From Pseudonocardia sp. ICBG1293 (GTDB lineage: Bacteria; Actinomycetota; Actinomycetes; Mycobacteriales; Pseudonocardiaceae): 64,000 bases of DNA. The stretch spans positions 62,001 through 126,000 of the forward strand of contig NZ_JAHLEL010000006.1 of assembly GCF_020131355.1 (NCBI RefSeq). The letters are read 5' to 3'. The notes below the pieces were generated by a model, which was not told the origin of the DNA, did no database searches, and saw only the letters and a program-made list of their open reading frames with translations. The position numbers and the translations under genes were made by a program. Below, piece after piece: positions 58,249 through 64,000 of the stretch; the first letter of the stretch is position 1, and every line of letters begins with the position of its first letter.

Positions 58249-59801
58249 CCGACCGGTTCGACTACGTCGTGGTGGGGGGCGGCTCGGCGGGCTGCGCGCT
58301 CGCCGCGCGGCTGTCCGAGGACCCCGCGGCGCGGGTGCTGCTGCTGGAGGCCGGGCCGTCCGACGTCGGCGACCCGAACATCCTGCGGCTCACCGACTGG
58401 ATGGCGCTGCTCGACTCCGGCTACGACTGGGACTACCCGGTGGAGCCGCAGGAGCGCGGCAACTCCCACATGCGCCACGCCAGGGCCAAGGTGCTCGGCG
58501 GCTGCGGCTCGCACAACTCCTGCATCGCCTTCTGGACCCCGCGCGAGGACCTCGACGAGTGGGCCGCGTCCGGCCTCACCGGCTGGTCCGCGGACGAGTG
58601 CTGGCCGCTGATCCGCCGCCTGGAGACCAACGACGGCGACTGGGACGGCCACGGCCGCTCCGGTCCGGTCAACCTCATGCAGATCCCGGCGACCGACCCG
58701 TGCGGCGACGCCGTGCTGGCCGCCGCCGCACAGGTCGGCATGCCGACGGTGCGGTTCAACGAGGGCCACACCGTCACCGACGGCGCCGGGTACTTCCAGA
58801 TCAACTCCTTCCCCGACGGCACCCGCGCGTCGGCGTCGGTGTCCTACCTGCACCCGATCCTGGACTCGCGCCCGAACCTGGAGGTGCGCACCGACTGCTG
58901 GGCCTCCCGGGTGCTGTTCGACGGCACCCGCGCCACCGGCGTGGAGTACCAGCGGGGCATCGGCCCGGGCCGCGAGACCGTGCAGGCCGGGCGTGAGGTC
59001 ATCCTCTCCGCGGGCGCCATCGACACCCCGAAGCTGCTGATGCTCTCGGGCATCGGCCCGGGCGAGCACCTGCGCGAGTTCGGCATCGAGGTCCGCTCGG
59101 ACCTGCCCGGTGTCGGGTCGAACCTCGACGACCACGTGGAGGGCCTGGTCTTCTGGGACGCGGCGAAGCCGATGGTCACCGAGTCCTCGCAGTGGTGGGA
59201 GATCGGGCTGTTCCACCGCACCGACCCGGCCCTGGACCGGCCGGACCTGATGATGCACTACGGCTCGGTGCCGTTCGACATGAACACGCTGCGCTGGGGC
59301 TACCCGACCACCGACAACGGGTTCTGCCTCACCCCGAACGTCACCCGCGGCCGCTCGCGGGGCACCGTGCGGCTGCGCACCCGCGACTTCCGCGACCGGG
59401 CCCGGGTCGACCCGCGCTACTTCACCGACCCCGAGGGCCACGACATGCGGGTGATGACCGAGGGCGTCCGGCTGGCCCGCCGCATCGCCGAGCAGCCGCA
59501 GCTGAAGGAGTGGATCGCCGCCGAACTGGCCCCGGGGCCGGAGGCCGTCACCGACGACGAGCTCGCCGACTACATCAGCAAGACCCACAACACCGTCTAC
59601 CACCCGGCGTGCACGGCGAGGATGGGGACCGACGACGACCCGGGCGCCGTCCTGGACCCGGCGCTGCGGGTCCGCGGGGTGCAGGGGCTGCGGGTCGCCG
59701 ACGCCTCCGCGATGCCGTTCCTGCCGGCGATCAACCCGAACATCACCACCATGATGATCGGGGAGAAGTGCTCGGACCTGGTGCGGGCGGCGCACGCCTG
59801 A
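58245..59801 (+). CDS. Choline dehydrogenase-like GMC oxidoreductase
   Basis: A 518-aa GMC flavoprotein. FAD fold DYVVVGGGSAGCALAARLSED, GMC signature AKVLGGCGSHNSCIAFW, and the C-terminal His/Asn region VYHPACTARMGTDDDPGAVLDPALRVRGVQGLRVADASAMPFLPAINPNITTMMIGEKCSDLV. In context with the BetB-like enzyme it should oxidise choline to betaine aldehyde. Coupled to the permease by ATGA. Confidence 0.88.
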   Translation: MTDRFDYVVVGGGSAGCALAARLSEDPAARVLLLEAGPSDVGDPNILRLTDWMALLDSGYDWDYPVEPQERGNSHMRHARAKVLGGCGSHNSCIAFWTPREDLDEWAASGLTGWSADECWPLIRRLETNDGDWDGHGRSGPVNLMQIPATDPCGDAVLAAAAQVGMPTVRFNEGHTVTDGAGYFQINSFPDGTRASASVSYLHPILDSRPNLEVRTDCWASRVLFDGTRATGVEYQRGIGPGRETVQAGREVILSAGAIDTPKLLMLSGIGPGEHLREFGIEVRSDLPGVGSNLDDHVEGLVFWDAAKPMVTESSQWWEIGLFHRTDPALDRPDLMMHYGSVPFDMNTLRWGYPTTDNGFCLTPNVTRGRSRGTVRLRTRDFRDRARVDPRYFTDPEGHDMRVMTEGVRLARRIAEQPQLKEWIAAELAPGPEAVTDDELADYISKTHNTVYHPACTARMGTDDDPGAVLDPALRVRGVQGLRVADASAMPFLPAINPNITTMMIGEKCSDLVRAAHA

Positions 59802-59810
59802 GCGGGTGCC

Positions 59811-62261
59811 TCACCCCTGCGCGACGACCTCGACGTCGGCGTGCAGCGGGGTGTCGGTGACCGAGAACCCCAGGTGCAGCGTCCAGGTCCCGGGCTCGGT
59901 GGCCCAGGTGGCGCCGGCGCGGTGCCGGAACGCACGGCGGGAGACCGGGACGGTGACCGTCGTCGTGCCGGGGGCGGCGTCGACGACGGCCCAGCCGGCC
60001 AGCCACCGGGCCGGGCGCTCGACCTCGCCGCCGGACCGTGCGAGGTAGGCCTGGACGACCTGGCGCCCGGCCCGGGTGCCGGTGTTGGTGAGCGTGACCG
60101 TCACCGCGACGCCGTCGGCCGACCAGGGACCGGCGGTGGCGGCGTCGAGGGTCCAGCTCGTGTAGCCGAGACCGTGCCCGAACGGGTACGCCGGCGTCTC
60201 GCCGTGCCGCAGCCAGTTGCGGTACCCGAGGTGGATGCCCTCGTCGTAGCGCAGTACCCCGTCGGTCGGGGCACCGGTGAGCACCGAGCGCTCCCGTCCG
60301 GTCGCGGGCCAGGTGGTGGGCAGCCGTCCGCCCGGCTCGGCCACACCGAGCAGCACGTCGGCGACGGCCTCGCCGAAGCGCTCACCGCCGAACCAGCCGA
60401 GCAGGACCGCGGCCACCTCCTCGCGCCACGGCAGCAGGACCGGCGCGCCGGCGTTCACCACGACCACGGTGCGCCGGTTCGCCGCGGCGACCGCCCTGAC
60501 CAGGGCGTCCTGGTGCCCGGGCAGCGCGAGGGTGGTCCGGTCGAACCCCTCGCTCTCGATCCGGTCGTTCGTCCCGACCACGACGACCGCGACGTCGCAC
60601 TCCGCGGCGAGCGCGGCCGCGGCGGCGACCTCGGCGTCCGGGTCGGCGACGACGGTCTCGGTCCCCACGGTGACCGCGCACAGTGCCATCCCCGCCTCCC
60701 GGCCGGACGGACGGAACCGCAGCACCACCTCGACCGGCCCGTCCACGGTGACCCCGGCGGTCACCGACGGGGCCTCGAAGATCGCCGCGCCGGGGCCCTC
60801 GTCGCCGGTCAGGACGCCCTCGGTGTCGAGCACGGTGGTGCCGTCCACGTCGAGCGTGACGTGTCCGACGGCGGCCGCGCCGAGCCGGTGCGTCCCGGCG
60901 GGTGCGTCCCAGCGCAGGGAGATCTCGACGTGGTCGGCGCCCTCGGGGATCTCCGGGCCCATCCAGATCAGCGCGGCCCCGAGGCGGTCCTCGGCGCGCA
61001 GCGCGGCGCCGTCGGCGTCCCGGAACACCGCGCGCAGCCCGGGGCCTCCGGTGACCGGGTTGGTGATGCGGTCCGGCGCGAACGGCTGCACACCCTCGGC
61101 GACCTGCGCGCCCAGCCGGTACCGGACGCGGTCCGGGCCCAGCGCCCCGCGCAGACCCTCCAGCGGGGAGACGACGGCGGCCGGCCGCACGGTCGCGCTG
61201 CCACCACCCTGGGTGCGGGCGAGTGCTGCGTTGTGGCCGAGCACCGCGACCGTGCCGAGCGCCGTGGCGTCCCACGGCAGCTCACCGGTGTTGCGGACCA
61301 GGACGCTGCCCGCCGCGGCCAGCCCGCGGGCCACGGCGGGCCCGTCCTCGGCGGGCCCACCGGAGACGCCGGACACGGGCGGGGAGCCCGCGGCGTCCAG
61401 TGCGCCGACCCGGGCGGCCAGGCGCAGCAGCCTGCGCACCTTGTCGTCCACCGTGGCCTCCGCGACCCGGCCGTCGCGCACGGCGCCGACGAGCCGCTCG
61501 CCCCAGACCCCCACCGGCCCGGGCATGACCAGGTGCTGCTCGGCGTTCGCCGAGGCCTCGGTCGTGCGCACGGCGCCCCAGTCGGACACGACCGGCCCGT
61601 CGAAGCCCCACTCGCCGGTCAGCGGCTCGCCGAGCAGCGGGTTCTCGCTCATCGTCGGCCCGTTGACCGCGTTGTAGGCCGACATCACCGCCCAGGCCCC
61701 GGCCCGGGTCACGACCGGCTCGAACGCGGCCAGGTACAGCTCGTGCAGCGCGCGCTCGTCGACCCGGTTGTCGACGGTGAACCGTTCGGTCTCGGCGTCG
61801 TTGGCGACGTAGTGCTTCGGCGTCGCGGCGACACCGTGGGACTGCACCCCTTCCACGTAGGCCGCGGCGAGCTCCCCGGTCAGCAGGGGGTCCTCGGACA
61901 GCGACTCGAAGTGCCGGCCGCCGAACGGGCTGCGGTGCAGGTTGATCGTCGGACCGAGGACGACGTCGGCGTGCTGACGGCGGGCCTCCGCGCCCAGGGC
62001 CGCGCCGTAGCGGCGGGCCGCGGCCGGGTCCCAGGTCGCGCCCAGCGCGGTCGACGAGGGCAGCGAGAGCGACGGGTCGCGCTCGTCGAAGCTCTCCCCG
62101 CGCACCCCCGACGGACCGTCGGACAGCACCATCCGGCGCAGCCCGACGGACGGCTCGGCCGGGGTGGACCAGAAGTCGGCCCCGGTCAGGAGCCGGACCT
62201 TCCGTTCCAGGTCGAGCCGGGAGACGAGCGTGCTGATCAGGTCCTCGTCGACGGGTGCCAT
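59811..62261 (-). CDS. Glycoside hydrolase family 3 beta-glucosidase
   Basis: An 816-aa enzyme. GH3 N-terminal barrel (LLTGADFWSTP, LSDGPSGVRG, KHYVANDAETERFTVDNRVDERALHELYLAAFEPVV), nucleophile Asp in GPVVSDWGAVR. A PA14-like insertion (FRDADGAALRAEDRLGAALIW...LDVDGTTVLDTEG) sits between the two parts of the C-terminal sandwich. A fibronectin III-like domain ends the protein. No signal peptide, so cytoplasmic. ATG 62261 is leaderless with TACGGT (complement of 62268-62273) at 6 nt. Confidence 0.92.
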   Translation of the reverse strand: MAPVDEDLISTLVSRLDLERKVRLLTGADFWSTPAEPSVGLRRMVLSDGPSGVRGESFDERDPSLSLPSSTALGATWDPAAARRYGAALGAEARRQHADVVLGPTINLHRSPFGGRHFESLSEDPLLTGELAAAYVEGVQSHGVAATPKHYVANDAETERFTVDNRVDERALHELYLAAFEPVVTRAGAWAVMSAYNAVNGPTMSENPLLGEPLTGEWGFDGPVVSDWGAVRTTEASANAEQHLVMPGPVGVWGERLVGAVRDGRVAEATVDDKVRRLLRLAARVGALDAAGSPPVSGVSGGPAEDGPAVARGLAAAGSVLVRNTGELPWDATALGTVAVLGHNAALARTQGGGSATVRPAAVVSPLEGLRGALGPDRVRYRLGAQVAEGVQPFAPDRITNPVTGGPGLRAVFRDADGAALRAEDRLGAALIWMGPEIPEGADHVEISLRWDAPAGTHRLGAAAVGHVTLDVDGTTVLDTEGVLTGDEGPGAAIFEAPSVTAGVTVDGPVEVVLRFRPSGREAGMALCAVTVGTETVVADPDAEVAAAAALAAECDVAVVVVGTNDRIESEGFDRTTLALPGHQDALVRAVAAANRRTVVVVNAGAPVLLPWREEVAAVLLGWFGGERFGEAVADVLLGVAEPGGRLPTTWPATGRERSVLTGAPTDGVLRYDEGIHLGYRNWLRHGETPAYPFGHGLGYTSWTLDAATAGPWSADGVAVTVTLTNTGTRAGRQVVQAYLARSGGEVERPARWLAGWAVVDAAPGTTTVTVPVSRRAFRHRAGATWATEPGTWTLHLGFSVTDTPLHADVEVVAQG

Positions 62262-62277
62262 GGCCCCACCGTACGCA

Positions 62278-62304
62278 CCAAATTCTAGTGTCACTAGGTA
62301 TTGG
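62278..62304. promoter_or_regulatory. TetR operator between GH3 and tetR
   Basis: CTAGTG-T-CACTAG (62285-62297) is a perfect palindrome, extended outwards by CCAA and TTGG. It lies between the two leaderless -10 boxes (62268-62273 for GH3, TAGCCT 62310-62315 for tetR). Confidence 0.7.
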
Positions 62305-62321
62305 CGCGGTAGCCTCCGCCG

Positions 62322-62996
62322 GTGACGACGGCACGCGGGCGCTACGACAAGGGCCGCCGGCGCCGGGCCCAGATCCTGGACACGGCGCTGGAGGTGTTCA
62401 CGACCGGTGGGTTCCACGCGTCGTCGACGAAGGAGATCGCGCGCCGGGTGGGGGTCACCGAACCGACGTTGTTCCACTACTTCGGGTCCAAGCAGGCGTT
62501 GCTGGCGGCGGTCCTCGAGGCCCGCGACGAACGCTCGGCCGCGACGTCGCCCGGGCCGGAGGGGCTGCTGGACGCCGTGCGGGACAACAGGTCCGAGCCC
62601 GGCCTCGTACGGCTCTACGCGGTCACCTCGGCGGAGGCGACCGACCCGGACCACGCGGCCCACGCCTGGTTCACCGACCGCTACGCCCGGCTGCGCTCCT
62701 CGATCGCCGCGGACCTGGAGCGCCGGTCCGGTGCGGAGCCGCCCGCGGCGGTGCCGTCGGGAGCGGAGCCGCCCGAGGCGCTGTCGTCCGGTGCGGTGTC
62801 GTCCGGGGCGGTGCCCTCCGGGGCGCCGGCCGCCGCGGGCCTCGACCCGCAGCGGGTGGCGCGGCTGCTCCTCGCCGCGGCCGACGGGCTGCAGATCCAG
62901 TGGCTGCTCGATCGCGCCGGCGCCGACCCCGAGGGCATCGACATGGCCGCCGACCTGCGAGCCCTGGCCGAGGTCCTCGTCGGGCCTCCCGGCTGA
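62322..62996 (+). CDS. TetR-family regulator of the GH3 gene
   Basis: A 224-aa protein. HTH RRRAQILDTALEVFTTGGFHASSTKEIARRVGVTEPTLFHYFGSKQALLAAVL. In the ligand domain a low-complexity insertion of about 35 residues (repeated SGA with A/P/V, near 62740-62840) is unusual. GTG 62322 has TAGCCT 6 nt upstream. Probably responds to a beta-glucoside or product. Confidence 0.87.
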   Translation: MTTARGRYDKGRRRRAQILDTALEVFTTGGFHASSTKEIARRVGVTEPTLFHYFGSKQALLAAVLEARDERSAATSPGPEGLLDAVRDNRSEPGLVRLYAVTSAEATDPDHAAHAWFTDRYARLRSSIAADLERRSGAEPPAAVPSGAEPPEALSSGAVSSGAVPSGAPAAAGLDPQRVARLLLAAADGLQIQWLLDRAGADPEGIDMAADLRALAEVLVGPPG

Positions 62997-63002
62997 GGTG
63001 GC

Positions 63003-63770
63003 TCAGCGAACGTCGAGTGCGGCGGGCAGCTCCCGCGCCGCCTCCAGCAGGCTGGGCCCGTACCAGGTCAGCAGCCGGCCGCTGACCAGCACCGACGGCG
63101 CGTCGAAGGCCTCGGGGCCGTCGTCGGCGGTGAACAGGTACGGCTCGTCGGGCAGCACCACGAGGTCGTGGGCGGGCAGGTCGGCGGGGTCGAACCGGGG
63201 ATAGCGCTCCGGGGAGTCGTCCAGGACGTTGACGGCGCCGAGCCGGTCCAGCACGGCGCCGGTGAAGGTGTCCGAGCCGACCGCCATCCACGGCCTGCGC
63301 CAGATCGGCACCACGGCGCGGCGACGGACCGGGGCGGGCTCGACCGCCGCCCACAGCGCGCGGGCCTCCCGCAGCCAGTCCGGCTCGTCGAGGCCGCACG
63401 CCGCGAGCATCCGGCCCAGTGAGGCGAGACCGCCGTCGACGTCGCGGATGTCGGTCACGTACACCGGCAGGCCCGCCGCACGCAGCGCGTCGAGGTCGGG
63501 CAGCCGGTTCTCCTCCTGGTTGGCGACGACCAGGTCCGGCGCCAGCGCGACGATCCGCTCCACGTCGGGGTTCTTCGTCCCGCGGATCCGCTCCGCCCCG
63601 AGGTCGGCGGGATGGGTGCACCAGTCCGTCGCGCCGACCACGATGCCGGGCGCGGTCGCCTCCAGCGCCTCGGTCAGCGACGGCACGATCGACACGACCC
63701 GTCGCACGGTGGCCGGGACGGCGACCGCACGGCCCTCGTCGTCGACCGGTGCCGCCACTCGCGCAGTCAT
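63003..63770 (-). CDS. Helical-backbone metal receptor, BtuF-like
   Basis: A 255-aa protein: RRVVSIVPSLTEALEATAP, GATDWCTHPADL, GTKNPDVERIVALAPDLVVANQEENR are typical of BtuF/FepB-type substrate-binding domains for vitamin B12 or siderophores. No signal peptide or lipobox is visible and no ABC permease is next to it, so it may be a cytosolic member of unknown role. Leaderless: TACGGT (complement of 63778-63783), 7 nt, ATG 63770. Confidence 0.78.
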   Translation of the reverse strand: MTARVAAPVDDEGRAVAVPATVRRVVSIVPSLTEALEATAPGIVVGATDWCTHPADLGAERIRGTKNPDVERIVALAPDLVVANQEENRLPDLDALRAAGLPVYVTDIRDVDGGLASLGRMLAACGLDEPDWLREARALWAAVEPAPVRRRAVVPIWRRPWMAVGSDTFTGAVLDRLGAVNVLDDSPERYPRFDPADLPAHDLVVLPDEPYLFTADDGPEAFDAPSVLVSGRLLTWYGPSLLEAARELPAALDVR

Positions 63771-63840
63771 GGGACCGACCGTAGCCCGGCGGCCGCCGAC
63801 CGGCCGGGGCCGGGCGGCCGGGCCGGGCCGCGGCGCCGGG

Positions 63841-64000
63841 TCAGCCGGCGGGCGCCAGCCACCGTGGCCCGTGCTCGGTGACGAACGCCCGCAGGTCCCG
63901 CACGGGCGCGGTCGGCCGCGGGTCGGCCGCGTGCACCATCCCCAGCGTCCGCACGGTGTGCGGGTGGCGCACCGGCACCTGCACCACTCCCGGCACGTCG
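63841..64000 (-). CDS. Probable LysR-type regulator, C-terminus only
   Basis: The stop is the complement of 63841-63843, and the frame is open to the window edge: VVQVPVRHPHTVRTLGMVHAADPRPTAPVRDLRAFVTEHGPRWLAPAG. RTLGMVH and the arrangement at the end resemble the last part of a LysR substrate-binding domain. Only 52 residues are visible. Confidence 0.45.
   Translation of the reverse strand, partial: DVPGVVQVPVRHPHTVRTLGMVHAADPRPTAPVRDLRAFVTEHGPRWLAPAG

Overview
The window is very GC-rich, densely packed actinobacterial DNA. GTG starts are common and ATGA/GTGA overlaps are frequent. Many genes have a TAnnnT -10 box only 6-7 nt upstream of a GTG or ATG, with no Shine-Dalgarno, which is the signature of leaderless transcripts. 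Gene content (F420-type PPOX oxidoreductase, SmtB-Zur pair, DUF1023 hydrolase, DUF2795, SAM-IV riboswitch) fits a Pseudonocardia-like actinomycete. The genus is inferred from overall character and was not tested by any search.

Core block, 1-23,100: tail of an alpha/beta hydrolase, then phoH-ybeY-corC-lhgO-era-recO-(small protein)-uppS, a SAM-IV riboswitch with a class V aminotransferase, the zinc regulators smtB-zur, glyS, a CorC-like membrane pair, a TDT-type transporter, xdhC, a YdcF-like protein and dgt. From memory, phoH/ybeY/corC/era/recO/uppS/zur/smtB/glyS/dgt/dnaG lie in much the same neighbourhood in mycobacteria. An AbiEi/DUF559-type gene bracketed by long imperfect palindromes sits between smtB and glyS.

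Accessory block, 23,150-34,930, separates dgt from dnaG. It holds a secreted HNH nuclease and a GbsR-type regulator divergent from a tightly coupled operon (GMC oxidoreductase, 77-aa protein, SRPBCC protein, amidohydrolase). An insertion-sequence nest follows: two 1,403-bp IS701-type copies in tandem at CTAG sites, a 121-bp MITE inside the first copy, and an IS5-type element at the edge of the second. After that come a MerR-Hsp20 module and an EamA transporter.

From 34,935: dnaG, a hypothetical gene, a tam-like methyltransferase, then tRNA-Asn. Next to the tRNA is a decayed integrated element (integrase remnant, methyltransferase, frameshifted epoxide hydrolase) that ends at an imperfect copy of the tRNA 3' half.

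From 41,683 to the end the window holds metabolic and regulatory cassettes: ArsR-SRPBCC-SRPBCC, PPOX, TetR/P450 with shared operator, XRE/SDR-tautomerase, lactate monooxygenase, small membrane proteins, cspA, TetR, a WXG-like protein with a DUF1023 hydrolase, an IclR/choline-to-glycine-betaine cassette, a TetR/GH3 beta-glucosidase pair, a BtuF-like binding protein and the C-terminus of a probable LysR regulator. No rRNA genes, CRISPR arrays or replication origin were seen.
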